DNA of 64,000 nucleotides from NCBI GenBank assembly GCA_018417955.1, contig JACTVC010000028.1:372001-436000 (forward strand), in the 5' to 3' direction. The stretch comes from Laccaria trichodermophora. Lineage: Eukaryota; Basidiomycota; Agaricomycetes; Agaricales; Hydnangiaceae. A model generated the notes under the pieces. It searched no databases. It worked only from the letters and a program-made list of their open reading frames with translations, and was not told where the DNA came from. Numbering within the stretch: position 1 is the stretch's first letter; each line of letters opens with the position of its first letter. Positions 11,595-22,891 of this stretch are shown here, piece by piece. The position numbers and the translations under genes are program-made.

Positions 11595-12240
11595 ATGGCC
11601 ATGGATCAACTCGCTTCTCTTGCTGGCCTCTTTGCTGTAGCCTTTCTTCGACTCCTTTACATCCAGTTCCATCATCGCCAACACCGGGTCTCTTCACCTG
11701 ATAAGCATCCCATTCCCCAGCAGGATGAGGAGTTACAGCCTCTCATTGCACCTCCTCACGTTGCTCAAGTGTCTCTGACGTCATGGCGAAAACTCATATG
11801 CATTCTGGCGGCCACTGCATACATTGCGATGACAATCTTCGGTAAGTTCGGAATAAAGGATCTTGTCGTTTTTGACGCTGACCGTCGACCATGAAGTTGC
11901 CATCGTTACCATAAAAGAATATGGAGGCCTAGTCCTCAAAGATAGTAGATTCGTTTTCGGGAGGGGAGGGATGATCACAGTCGCTGTAAAGCCCTTCAAT
12001 CCTTTTGCGACATCTTTGCTAACACCCAATTCTGCCTAGCTGATCGTGTTGGCGAGAACTTTGTTCTACCATTCCCCCGCCCTCCTTCTAAAACTCCGGG
12101 CGGACGCAGTGGTACTTATTGCCATTCCTTATATCATGGAGATTTTTGGGGCGCCGGTCGCTGATTTCCCTGAGAGACGTCTCGTGGACTTCTCCATCTC
12201 TGCACTTGGAACCGCTTGTTTTTTAGTAGCTAAAGAATGA
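11595..12240 (+). CDS. Small multi-pass membrane protein, paralogue A
   Basis: Three exons: 11595-11841, 11897-11985, 12040-12240; 178 residues. I do not recognise the family. It has about four hydrophobic stretches: 'LAGLFAVAFLRLLYI' at the N-terminus, 'LICILAATAYIAMTIF' before the first intron, 'MITVALIVLARTLFY' across the second, and 'ADAVVLIAIPYIMEIF', with a Pro/Gln-rich polar segment in between. The gene model is supported by its paralogue at 24633-25293, which has the same three exons, same phases and about two-thirds identical residues, including 'VLKDSRFVFGRGGM' and 'FPERRLVDF'. The start could equally be the ATG at 11601, which matches the paralogue's MDQLASLAG. Confidence 0.75.
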
Positions 12241-12564
12241 TTTGGATTAATTTACAAGTCGTTGCCAATGCCGAGTCCCGCTAGCCACCATGCAGCACTG
12301 GCGATCGTATATTATCATTTTAGGCACTCACAATCTCTCCTTGATCTGTTTCCTTTTGGATTTTGCCAGCTCTCGCCGTCGCCTTTGCAACAGGCGAAAT
12401 TTGGCGAGCCAGAATTGCCAGCATCGCCACGTTGTGGTATTGTTTGAAAAGTTCACGACAGTCACTGCCGTCGTTGAGCGAGAAGAAAAAAAGAGAACAT
12501 ATATCCAAGATCCGGCGGCCTGAGGCCTGAGGACAAGTGACTAAAATACAGGAGAGTAGAAGTG

Positions 12565-13351
12565 CTACAGAATTTGAAAAATGAAGGTGAAAACAAGGTG
12601 GCACAGAACTGTCAAGGCTACGATTATTCCAGCAAAAATAAGCATGAAGTTGGCAGCATGAAAGTTTATCATATCCCCGAAAGCCTTCAGGTTGTCCGAT
12701 GTTGAGTAATTGGAAATATACCCCACAATAAAGTCGGGTGTGCCACTTTGCAGAAGGCTGGCATAAGCCTGGGCGGCCGAAGCTTGCAACGACTTTATGA
12801 TAAAGTAAAGGGCTGCGATCCAGGGAATAAGGTCTAGGAGGGCTCCTTGCAGTTTTTCGAGCACAGTTTTAGAAATAAGAACGTTCCAAATTGAGGTGAA
12901 ATTTTTTTCTAATGAAAGATTCGGGTTAAGCAACTTGAAAAAGTTCCTGTTGTTCACTGACTCGCGGGAGGGAGCCAGATAATGATTTGAAGTCTGTCCA
13001 TGGAAGGTTGTAACTCCCAAAGCTCCGAGATTTGTGTCCACGCCTCCAGTCTATTGAATTTGTCAACTTCATCTTCTACCACATGGCTGTTGAGAGATTG
13101 GGTATCCGTGTCGTTCAAGTCTATGTCTACCTTCAAAATGTTTTTGTCAAGGAGCTTGTAAACCGACTGATTAGCCCACTCACTATCGACAGCGCCAGAG
13201 CCCTAGCATCGACATGTTTCAATGTACACAGATTCTCTTCCCGGATTTTGACCTTCAGGTCTCCAACAACTTTATGATTCTCTATCTTGATCGGAAAAAC
13301 ACTATTGAGGTCCTCGCCGAGGATCCAGCACAAGAGTGAAATCTCTGGCAT
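12565..13351 (-). CDS. Crinkler-type N-terminal domain protein with two C-terminal membrane helices
   Basis: Three exons: 13351-13184, 13130-12962, 12908-12565; 226 residues with matching phases. Residues 1-110 fit the Crinkler N-terminal (ubiquitin-like) domain: 'ISLLCWILGEDLNSVFPIKI', 'VVGDLKVKIREE', 'VDARALALSI', then 'VDIDLND' and 'ELWELQPSMDRLQIIIWLPP'. In the usual Crinkler architecture a nuclease, NTPase or kinase domain follows. Here the C-terminal half instead has two hydrophobic segments, 'LLDLIPWIAALYFIIKSL' and 'FMLIFAGIIVALTVLCHLVF', so it is probably anchored in a membrane. Crinklers are known from oomycetes and several fungi; effector activity should not be assumed. Intron 2 has a canonical branch site (CTTAAC). 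Confidence 0.78.
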
Positions 13352-14264
13352 TGATGAAGGGTCGGGTCAAAGGGCTTTAGCAATGATGGTATTGAGGTGA
13401 GAGATGTCGACAGAGAGGTAATGTAGACGTCGGCTTGACTAATGGTAACAATACGATAAGCAAGCACAGGGAACGAAATGGAGGGAGACGTACAGGCGGA
13501 AAGAACTTGAAGAAACAAAGCTCTAGATCAGTAACTTCAAAGTAGCGCCGGCATGGTGGCGTTTCAATGGGAACATTCGGATGCTTTGCTGCTTGACAGG
13601 ACGTCGTGCTTCACATCCGACAGACGCTCGTGCGCAATCAGATAGAATGAATTGGAGTGGACCTGCACAGCACAAAATTATTTCAGCTACCTTCGGCATG
13701 GCTACTTTGTTTCTCACTTCGCCGTTCTTCTGTTGAGAAACTTACTGACGCGTCCCTTTGCAGGAACCGCCTTGCAGCAATCTTTGTACTGATAACATCT
13801 TCACCAAAGTACAAGTCGCTGTCCAGATTGAAAATATTTGGAAAATATCTATCTCGGTTTTTCAGGTTAATATTACCCTTGGTAAAAATACGGAGAGACG
13901 AACTACGTTTGGCGAAGGGCCTTTGCCTATTTTTTTTAGCGTCAACGACGTCCTGATTGAATTTGACTTGAACGTTCAAGGTACCGACGTTAGAGGAGTC
14001 AAGAGCGTACAAACACTACCAAACACTTACTCATCCTTCGGTAACAGGGTTTGTCATCGTGCTCCGTAGAGTACAAAAGCCCTCCATCGAACCGGCAGGC
14101 TATCATAAGCCCCCGAAATTGTGAGTACCCTTGCCCCTACGCCGTTTGGATGCATTGTGAAGGTGCTGGAAACGCTGGATTGTGATTTTGAAGGGTGGAT
14201 GGAGATGGAATGGGATGGATGACGTTTTGTGCAAGTTTGCTGACTGTTTTCTTTAGAGATAAAA
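13352..14264. other. Intergenic region and RPL10 leader
   Basis: No gene called. A minus-strand frame at 13683-14012 (109 codons) lacks motifs. A likely 5' UTR intron of RPL10 starts at the GTGAGT near 14120 and ends with CTTTAG near 14255, just before the ATG. Confidence 0.4.
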
Positions 14265-15075
14265 ATGGGTCGTCGTCCCGCTCGCTGCTACCGCTACTGC
14301 AAGAACAAGCCTTACCCCAAGTCAAGGTATAACCGTGGTGTTCCCGATCCCAAGGTATGTGCATATCTGTTTTCAGCAGTTTTACATCCCTAACTTTTTG
14401 TAGATTCGCATTTTCGATCTTGGAAGGAAACGTGCCTCGGTCGACGAATTCCCCTTCTGCTGCCATCTGGTTTCCGACGAATACGAGCAGCTCTCCTCTG
14501 AAGCACTTGAAGCTGCCCGTATCTGCGCCAACAAATATGTTACCAAGACTTCCGGCAAGGACTCCTTCCACATGCGCGTGAGGGTGCATCCGTTCCACGT
14601 TATCAGGATCAACAAGATGTTGAGTTGTGCTGGAGCTGATCGGTGCGGTTTCCCCCTATCTGAGTTGGCATTGCGGCTGATTGTAAACCTTGGATTAGAC
14701 TGCAAACTGGTATGCGTGGAGCTTGGGGCAAGCCATACGGAACCGTTGCGCGTGTCAACATTGGCCAGGTCATCCTTTCCATCCGTTGCAAGGACGCCAA
14801 CGCACCTGTTATCATGGAAGCCCTCCGCCGCGCTCGTTACAAGTTCCCCGGAAGACAGAAGATCATTGTTTCGAAGAAGTGGGGTTTCACAAATGTTGCT
14901 AAGGGTGACTACTTGAAACTCAAGGAGGAGAAGAAGGTGCTACAGTGAGTATCGTGACCCTTCTACGATCTGAGAGTGGGGGACTAATGGGATTTGTAGG
15001 GACGGAGCATACGTACAGTTCATCAGGCCGAAGGGCCCTCTGGAGCAGAACTTGCGCAACCAGCTCCGCGCTTGA
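14265..15075 (+). CDS. RPL10: 60S ribosomal protein L10 (uL16)
   Basis: Four exons: 14265-14354, 14404-14642, 14699-14944, 15000-15075; 216 residues, close to the usual 214-221. The sequence is unmistakable: '[20 protein letters not shown]', '[16 protein letters not shown]', '[20 protein letters not shown]', '[20 protein letters not shown]', '[15 protein letters not shown]' and '[15 protein letters not shown]'. uL16 binds near the peptidyl-transferase centre of the large subunit and is loaded in the last cytoplasmic maturation step. The loop '[17 protein letters not shown]' that contacts the P site is intact. A pyrimidine-rich stretch and a probable leader intron precede the ATG, common in ribosomal protein genes. 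Confidence 0.97.
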
Positions 15076-15506
15076 GATTTTTTCGTCCTCTCAAGTGCCT
15101 TAGTTGTGTGCTCCTGTGTATATGTCGGTACTTGATTGGAATGTTGAACTTCTTTCTCTCGGATTTTTGACCCGCTATGGTGGCGGTTAAGGAGCTCCGC
15201 AGACGCCCTTGCCATTATCTATCAGATGGAGCTCTTTCTACAACGAAACCGTTTGCCGCCGAACCAGCCGTCAATACATCAAGGCTTCGGCGGAGATAAA
15301 TGGTAGGTTGAAGAGAAACTACGAGTCTCTGATCAGCTCTAGGCGGAATGCCGTCGGTTGCTTCTTTCTAGCATGGCGTTAACGTGAAGGAGTTGTACTT
15401 ACACTAAAGGTTGCACAATGAAGGCAGTAGCTTGGCGATACCAGTTGTAGGCTTCGCAATACCGCACAAAGACATCATCATGCTGTAATTACGCAATATA
15501 GACCGT
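15076..15506. other. RPL10-CAND1 intergenic region
   Basis: About 430 bp with no gene; it holds the RPL10 3' UTR and the distal CAND1 promoter. Confidence 0.5.
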
Positions 15507-15525
15507 CACGTGTCCATATATATAT
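15507..15525 (+). promoter_or_regulatory. E-box and TATA-like element upstream of CAND1
   Basis: A palindromic CACGTG (15507-15512) is followed closely by TATATATAT (15517-15525), about 100 bp before the CAND1 ATG. Placement fits a core promoter; function inferred. Confidence 0.4.
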
Positions 15526-15620
15526 TGCCTTGAGGCCCAAATTGGGCCCAAATTCCGCGCGCCCCTCTTCGCCATTGCCTCCTCCACCATTTTATCTGTT
15601 ATCAAAGATCGACGTTCACG

Positions 15621-18600
15621 ATGACGAAGGGATATCTAATGAACAATCTCATCGAGAAGGTAGGCTCCTATCCGACGATTGTGCACGCTATGATTCTGAC
15701 CTTTGGGTGGCGTTAACAGATGCAGTCGCCAGACCAGGACTTTCGGTGTGCAGAGAGCCACGCGTTCTTGCCACACTTTCTGACAGGGCTGTCTTTTGTG
15801 TGCCAGGTTCATGGGATTGAACGACTTGATGACAGAGATCAAGCAAGATCCGACGTCCTTTCAGGGAGATGAGACCGTCGAGAACAAAGTGCTAAACCAG
15901 GTTCTGGCACTCGTAGAGGACAAGATATCTGAAGTCAAGAATCAAGCTGTGAAATGGTCTGTTCAGCGACGTGTATCATTGGCGTTCAGTTGACATCATG
16001 TAGTCTCGGCCAATTGATCAAAATCTTGCGCCAGCATCAAATGGAAAATGTGGTGGACAAGTTGATTGATTTTTCTGGAGGCAAAGATGAAGAACTTCGC
16101 GACATTTCGGGACTAGGTAAGGTTGTCTATCGATACAAAGCAGTTTTCAAAACCAACCTGTGGCGCAGCTTTGAAGACCATTACAGCGGAGCTGCCTCCA
16201 GATGGCAAGATCGCAGCGACTGCTTGTGCTAAACTGACCCCCAAGTTACTCGGACAAATTACGAGCGTAAGCAATCTCTTGTTTCTTTCTGACTTTTGTT
16301 TATCTTTGCGATCCTGCAGCCAACTACGCCCCCAGAAGCTCTCGTTGAAACTCTGTCAATTCTTTCGATTCTCATCAGCCGTTTCCCTAACAATCTCGCA
16401 AATGCAACTTTCTCGCCGCCACCTCTAACAGCTCTGGCACCTCTCCTTGATCACCAGCGTCCTGTTGTCAGAAAGCGCGCGATCATCACCCTCTCCCAGT
16501 TCATCCCCATTTCGCAACCTGCTTTATTCACAGAACTACTGAAGACAAAAGTTCTACCGAACTTGGCACCCTCTGCAAGCCTTGAGAAGCAGAGAACCAC
16601 CGTCCAGTTAATCGCAGCTGTTGCGCGTCATTCGCCAACCCAAATCGCCCCCGTCCTGAGCGACATTGTGCCTGGCATTTTGAAAGCTATCCAGAAGGAT
16701 GACGAGGAGTTGAGGGAAGGTTCACTCCAAGCGCTGGAGGCCCTTTTGCTCAGATGTCCGACCGAAATTACGCCTTATTTGAGCTCGATTATCCAGGCTG
16801 GTAACCAATTCATTAAGTACGACCCGGTATGTGTCATTCCACCTGAGCTTTCGTTTTTTGACCTCAATTTGATTATACAGAACTATGCTGGCGGAGACGA
16901 CGAAGATGAAGAAATGGCGGACGCTGATGAAGATGACGACGACGAAGAGGCAGACGAGTTAGACCCACTCTTTTTCTTCTGGCTCTCCATAGTTCTGATC
17001 GTAACGTTTGAAAGGTACTCCGACGATGAAGACACTTCATACAAAGTTCGCCGCTCTGCGACCAAATTGCTTGCGGCGCTGGTGGGCACGCGCCCTGAGC
17101 TCCTCACCTCCATTTACAAAGATGTATCTCCGGTACTCATCTCTCGCTTTGGAGATCGCGAGGAAACGGTTCGTCTTGAAGTGTGGGCGACATACGTTAT
17201 CCTTCTCAACCAAACTGGGGTTTACGGAGGTTTCCCTCAAAACAAAGACGATGGCACCCCTCGCGGAAAGCGAAAGCGTGACACCGAGCAGGCCATGGAC
17301 CTGGAAGAAACTCCTTATACCCTACTCAAATCTCAGGTCCCAGCTTTGTCAAAATCTCTCCTTAATCAGTTAAAGTCCTCCAAGACCTCTCCTGCAACGC
17401 TGCAGGCTGGGTTCAGCCTCCTACATGCTCTTTTATCTGTACTCCCTGGGTCTTTGCCGACCCAAGTTCTCTTGATTTTTTCGACGTCCAAGACCATTCT
17501 CGCTCAACCACCAACGACCTCTACGTCAACCCTTCATTTGACTACTCTTTCTTTCCTGGCATTATTCTTTTCCACTCATGCATCTTCTACATTTGCTTCA
17601 TCCTTACCAACTCTCACTCCTGTCCTCCTCCAGTCCTTAGGCGAAAGGCACCCGAGAATCGCTTCAGAATCTTTCAAGGTCTTTTCGGCTCTGTTGACGG
17701 CGTTGAAGCCCGTTAAGCCTGCTGACTGGGTGGATCGTGTTTATGATCAAGCGTTGGTTAGGTTGAGCAACCACGACACTGATGCTGAAGTAAGAGCGTG
17801 CGCGGAAGATTGTATTGGCGATTTGTGGATCTGCGCCACGGACACTGTTCAAGGCAAAGGCAGGAAAGAGTGGGAGTTTATCTGTAGGAGCTCTGGGAAA
17901 ACTGGAGGCGCGGTTAAAGTCATTACTGAAGTTGCGAGGGAAGTGCGGGTTGGAGATGATTGGGTGAATGGGTGTGTTGAATGGCTCATGGGTTTGTTGA
18001 AGAAGAGCGGCAGGCTTGGAAAAGCAGAAGTTTTCGGTGCTTTGGATGTTTTGTTGAACAGGTGGGCTTTCTTGCCGTCATCAAATTTAGTTACCTGCTG
18101 ACTAGGATCTTGGCTAGTTACTCGGCCGGCATCCCAGCATCATTGCCAGCCGTTCTCGTTCCACAAGTCAAAGCCTACATCGCCACCTCCGATATCTCAC
18201 TCCTCTCCCAAGCCCTTATCATCCTCGCCATTCTCCTCGAAGTATCACCCCAAACCACATTCCCAGAAATCGAGCACGATCTCTTGAATGAGATCTACGC
18301 AGTTTCTCACTCCCCCCTTGTGTCGGGTGCAGCCTTGGACTCTCTCTTCCGGTTCTTTGCTTCTTTAGTGTTAGCCGACAACCAGATCGCCACGCACCTC
18401 GTTCCAAACTTGGCCATTTCTTCGGAGAAGGCGCCCAAGGCCGAAAACAGCCCAGCGAATGTGGCGAAGTGCATTGCTCAGGTGGTCAAGTATTCTCAAG
18501 GTGTCGCGGCTGGTACTATTGCAGAGTATTCGAAGAACTTGAGGGTTTGTTTACGTTTCTCTCCTGTCCCTATTTGAGGCTGATTTTTGACATAGAAAGA

Positions 18601-20101
18601 GAGCAAGGCCAAAGCTTCCCTCGTTGTTCTGAGTCTTTTGATAATCGGAGAACTTGGTCGTGTCATGTAAGACCCTTCTCGTAGAGTCTACGTTGTCTGA
18701 CGTGCGATTCCAGAGATATGTCGCCGCAAAGGGATATATTCTCTAACGTTATCGACCACTTCGCCTCTGATCAGGAAGAGATGCGTTCAGCGGCTGCGTT
18801 TGCTGCTGGCAAGCACCCTTTCAGCTTTTTTATTTCTGCCAACCAACCAACCTTCTTTCAGGCAACATCGCGATTGGTAACTTGCAACAATACCTTCCCG
18901 CGATCATCAAGATGGTAGAAAGCGATCCGAAGAAACGTTTGCTGGCGTTACATGCTTCCAAGGAGGTAAGGAGGTGCTGTCCTGGTCAAGACATGTTACC
19001 CACCGAGCCTTTGTAACCTAGGTCGTTACGCACTGTCCGCAAGGCCAACTCGAAGGTGTTGCGGACCTTTTATGGGTGCCCCTCTTTGAGAACTCTCAGA
19101 ACGCCGAGGAGACAACGAGGAATGTGGCTGCTGCATGTCTTGGGAAACTTGCAACTACTCATCCCTCCAGGTACCTGCCACAGCTCCACGTGCGTCTTTT
19201 CTTTTCTTTTCTAGTGTCGCTACTTTTGTGCTGAACTGCGCTGGTAGGCCCGTATCCGAGATAGCAATCCCTCGACTAGAGCCACTGTTGTGTCTGCCAT
19301 CCGCTACACCTTTGCTGATGCGTCACAATCGTACGACGAACTCCTTGCCCCTCTGCTCGTGGACTTCCTTTCTTCGATGGTGGATGAAGATTTGGTCAGT
19401 TTTATCGTATCTTCGCTAGTGGTTTTAGTTTCTGAGCTTCCTTTGGTAGACCGTCCGTCGGCTTGCTTTGTCCTCGCTCAACTCTGCAGCTCGCAGTAAA
19501 CCTCATCTCGTCCGAGATCATCTCACAGCCCTCCTTCCGAACCTATACAAGGAGACATACGTCAATCCTAATTTGGTCAGGACTGTGCAGATGGGCCCGT
19601 GGACGCACAAGGTGGACGATGGTCTGGAGACGAGGAAGACCGCTTATGAAACCATGTACACCCTGGTTCGTGTCCTTTCCCCTCAAATTGTAATGTGTCT
19701 GACGTCATTGAGTTTAGCTCGATACATGTCTCAATAAGCTCGACCTCCACGAATTCTTGGGGCGCGTGTTGCCTGGCTTATCTGACGACTCGGACGAGAT
19801 CAAGGTTATCTCCCACATGATGCTTTTCCGCCTATCGCAAGTAGCCCCTGCGGCCGTCTCCCAGAGGCTTGACGAGGCTACCCCGCAGCTTGAGAAGACG
19901 ATGAAGGGTGCTACTGTGACGAAGGATACTGTCAAGCAAGATCTTGAGAGAGCGGCTGAGCTGCAGAGGAGTGCGCTGAGGGCTGTGGCTGCCCTCAGTA
20001 AAATTGGTGCTGGTGTCAGTCCCAAGTTTGACGCGTTTGTTGAGGAAATCACCAGGAACCCCAGTTGGGGGAATGAGTTTAGGGAACTTGTTGGGCAGTA
20101 G
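15621..20101 (+). CDS. CAND1: CAND1 / TIP120, cullin-associated NEDD8-dissociated protein
   Basis: Sixteen exons, all in phase: 15621-15659, 15720-15745, 15807-15956, 16004-16116, 16169-16266, 16320-16826, 16881-16957, 17015-18061, 18106-18544, 18596-18666, 18714-18808, 18862-18965, 19022-19189, 19248-19394, 19450-19665, 19718-20101. The product is 1226 residues, matching the usual CAND1 length. HEAT repeats run throughout. Diagnostic segments are 'RFMGLNDLMTEIKQD', 'GLALKTITAELPPDGK', 'VRKRAIITLSQF', 'DDDELREGSLQALEALLLRC'-like, an acidic linker rich in D/E (about residues 320-345), 'DTSYKVRRSATKLLAALV', and the TIP120 C-terminal block 'PNLVRTVQMGPWTHKVDDGL'. CAND1 is the exchange factor for substrate receptors of cullin-RING ligases. 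Two oddities: intron 7 (16958-17014) is 57 nt without a stop, so unspliced RNA stays open, and intron 11 (18809-18861) uses a GC donor. Confidence 0.95.
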
Positions 20102-20437
20102 TTTATCTTGTTGGTTGGTGGTTATGGGGAGGTGTGACTTTGGCTGTCGGACGTACTCGCAGATATAGTTTGCCTCTTTTCCTACGCCTGTCGATTTATC
20201 ATGCCTAAAAAATGCATATACGACCAATATACGACCAATCATTTACGAAATGTAACACAGCACAATGGCAAATAGGTTATTGAGGAAAAGGTCCATAGTA
20301 AGAAACGATGAAAGTTCAATGAAAGAACGATTCAGATCCACTACCTTGGTTCGAGTGCTCTTAATGCAATGACCTACGAACGATGGAGATAATCGCTGAA
20401 CTAGAAGGTGATTGTTAATGAGCTCGTATTCAACAGC
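20102..20437. other. CAND1 3' flank
   Basis: Nothing further identified besides the CAND1 3' end. A minus-strand frame 20515-20243 crosses this stretch but has no recognised motif and partly encodes a tandem duplication. Confidence 0.4.
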
Positions 20438-20533
20438 AAGTAGGAATTTTACGGCTTCACGCGACACAAAAGTTGGTTGGCAACTAAGTAGGAATCTTAC
20501 TTCTTCACGCGACACAGAAGTTGGTTGGCAACT
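20438..20533. repeat. 48-bp tandem duplication
   Basis: Two direct copies (20438-20485 and 20486-20533) of a 48-bp unit starting AAGTAGGAAT and ending TTGGTTGGCAACT, differing at a few bases. Confidence 0.8.
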
Positions 20534-21425
20534 GCTTCCCCCTTCTCCAGGCCCGAAGCTGCACTACAGGGTGTAGAGTAAGTTGAAAGAAGCTATCTAG
20601 TGTATAGTGAAGGACTCACAAATGCACGAGACAAGAAGTTATTGTACATTGCGTTGAAATCATTGTCACTGGAAATCCTGCATTCAGACCGTTCTTCTTG
20701 AACAGACTTTCTGAAAAGCTCACTTTGGGTCACCCGAACCCTTGCTCCTCAAAAAGCTGTTGAGTTCGTTCCTATATGGTGCTTGGTTTACTTGTTAGTC
20801 GGCAAGAAATCGACATAATAAAAAATCAACAAACCTTGAGTGAAATGTGCGTTTTGACCTGCACCACCATTTAAGGCTGAAATAACGTCGCCGGTGACGG
20901 GCTTTGTACCAGCAGCGATCGACGCGAAACCCGCCCTGTCGCAATTTTTAATGACGCCATTGCAACAGAGAGCTTCAAGCACGAGAGCAATCTATGACAA
21001 GAATAGAGTTAGGAGATCTAGGACGGGAGTTTGATACATACCGTACCACAAATAGCTGCGATGCCACAGGGCGCCCTTGAAGACCAGACCGTAGTAGGGT
21101 TCGGCTATGTAATGTCTTTCAGCAGCATCTTGGACCAGTCAGAAGAAGATACTTACGGGTTTGGCTACGACAGCGATGCATGCTGCCATAGGTACTTGGC
21201 AATACAAGTAGCACGTTCTTCGTAGTAACGATATGTCAGGCTGGTCTCTGTAGCCCTTGGGAGGTATTCGGCGTAATGGCTGGCAGGACTCGCAGCGACC
21301 AGTTCCCTGCGTTTGAGGTCCCCGTTCGTGGTAGGGGCTTCCCAGTTGCACACGTCGACAACGACAGGATTCGCCTTTGCGAAAGAGGTGGTAAGAGCTG
21401 CTGTGAGGATCTGGAGGACAAGCAT
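20530..21425 (-). pseudogene. Small secreted protein, copy 1, probably frameshifted
   Basis: Copy 1 of a tandem pair; the intact relative is at 22892-23806. It starts at 21425 with a signal peptide (MLVLQILTAALTTSFAKA). The first exon then matches copy 2 until about 21205, where 19 bp present in copy 2 are missing; this shifts the frame and leads to a stop at 21165. The downstream exons are preserved with splice sites: one with 'CGIAAICGT' (about 21078-21019) and one with 'LCCNGVIKNCD' and 'GFASIAAGTKPV' (from about 20992). An extra segment 'GQNAHFTQ' and a later 'SSDNDFNAMYNNFL' exon are also readable. Use of a different splice pattern cannot be excluded, so the pseudogene call is moderate. 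Function unknown. Confidence 0.55.
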
Positions 21426-21911
21426 CGAGTTCTTGGCCTCGTTCTTAAGCTTTGCCGCCTTCTATAGGCCCAAGGGATGTGTAACAGACATGGGGATATT
21501 CTTCATCGTCCCTAAATGAGTTTAGCAGCACTTCGTAGCTGATTATCATTGCAGCTGATTTGACGAAAAGTTGTCGGGGCGCTTTGATCTTCAATCAAAC
21601 CGTGCAAAGTATTGGAAATGGAAAGGACGCGTCCACGCGGAATCGGGGTTGAAGTGATTTCGCAGGCAGCTGACCAATGGCCAAGGCTGAACAAAAAACA
21701 GACTTGATGTCAGCTACGCGGAGCGAAGGGTTGCGCGCATATGCATTGCGTTCAGACCTCTGCAAACATTTTAGCCATATATGCGCTATATTCCCGCTTA
21801 CGAATATTTGCATTAATAGTCTAGACGTATGACATTGACAGATGTAACAAACGAGCGATTGCCATATTATCGCGTACTATGACCAGCGTACTGTCAATTC
21901 CAACATATGTT

Positions 21912-22799
21912 TCAAGGTGAGAGAAAGTCTTGATAGTTTCCGAAAACAACCTCCTCTTCCCCTTGGTCCCTGTCCCAGCGGATGCCGAAACAGGTTCCAA
22001 TCGTAAGACCAAACTCATTTGGTTCTTGTGCAGCAACTACTACACCTGGTTGCTGCTCCTGGATGATGCGGATGATGAGATTCCGTAAGATGCGTGAGTG
22101 CAAAAAGCAGTTCTTGTATAGCGCGTTGTACTGCTCCCGCGGGTACGAAAACAAAACTGCGTCGAGCAAAATACCAACTTCAATCAGGGTCATGTTGAAT
22201 GCGTAATCGTCACGGTCAGGGTCTGGCATGCGCCATACAACTGGACGACCAAAGGTTCCTTGGATTCGTTGTATGCTGGGTACCGCAGGAAACAGAGAAC
22301 AGTCAACGCGATCGATAGCAAGCTTTGGGGATAAAAAGAATGGTTTGGAGTGTGTTGAGTCTATGTTTCTATCAACGGCGATGAGAAAGTCTGGTTCAGC
22401 CGGATGTGGATGCTGTGCGGGGGGTTTGTGGTGGACTAGGAAGACGAAACCCTCGTGCTGAATGAGAAGACGCCGCTTCAATACAACTATCTCCGTTATC
22501 TGGTATTCGGAGGGACTGAAGCGAAGGCGAGGGCGCATAGCATTAGGAGGGGCATGCTGGTGCAGGCGAATCTTGTCAATTAGGTGCCTTGTGGTGTGGC
22601 ATGTGGATAATTCGGCAAAGAACGTTTGGGCGGGAGCGCCTTCAGCCATGCTTGGATGAGCAAGAAAAGTGCCAACCGCCTCAACACCATCCTCTTTTAT
22701 GGGGGGCGGCAGCTCTCCCCAAAGGGTCATTTCAACATATGTTGACATCTGCAAGGCTACACGATCAGCGCTGTCAATCGCAATAGCAACAACAATCAT
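21912..22799 (-). CDS. Hypothetical basidiomycete protein, 295 residues, single exon
   Basis: An uninterrupted 295-codon frame. I do not recognise a named domain. Visible features are an N-terminal segment 'MIVVAIAIDSADRVALQM', a middle part rich in His/Pro ('HHKPPAQHPHPAEPDFLI'), and a C-terminal 'YNALYKNCFLHSRILRNLI' followed by 'GTCFGIRW'. The 'Y-N-x(4)-NC' motif with following helix resembles a pattern seen in LRAT/NlpC-like families, but His and fold evidence are too thin to assign it. Its reality is supported by a broken inverted copy at 25540-26216 that keeps the same reading frame over most of its length. It lies between the two copies of the small secreted protein gene, on the same strand. 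Confidence 0.7.
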   Translation of the reverse strand: MIVVAIAIDSADRVALQMSTYVEMTLWGELPPPIKEDGVEAVGTFLAHPSMAEGAPAQTFFAELSTCHTTRHLIDKIRLHQHAPPNAMRPRLRFSPSEYQITEIVVLKRRLLIQHEGFVFLVHHKPPAQHPHPAEPDFLIAVDRNIDSTHSKPFFLSPKLAIDRVDCSLFPAVPSIQRIQGTFGRPVVWRMPDPDRDDYAFNMTLIEVGILLDAVLFSYPREQYNALYKNCFLHSRILRNLIIRIIQEQQPGVVVAAQEPNEFGLTIGTCFGIRWDRDQGEEEVVFGNYQDFLSP

Positions 22800-22891
22800 G
22801 GTACATTACTTCTCAGCTTGGTGGGTAGGGTAAGGTTGCTTCAAGACTGTCTGAGACACCATGCGCGAGTGGGTTGTGACGGTAAATCGCA

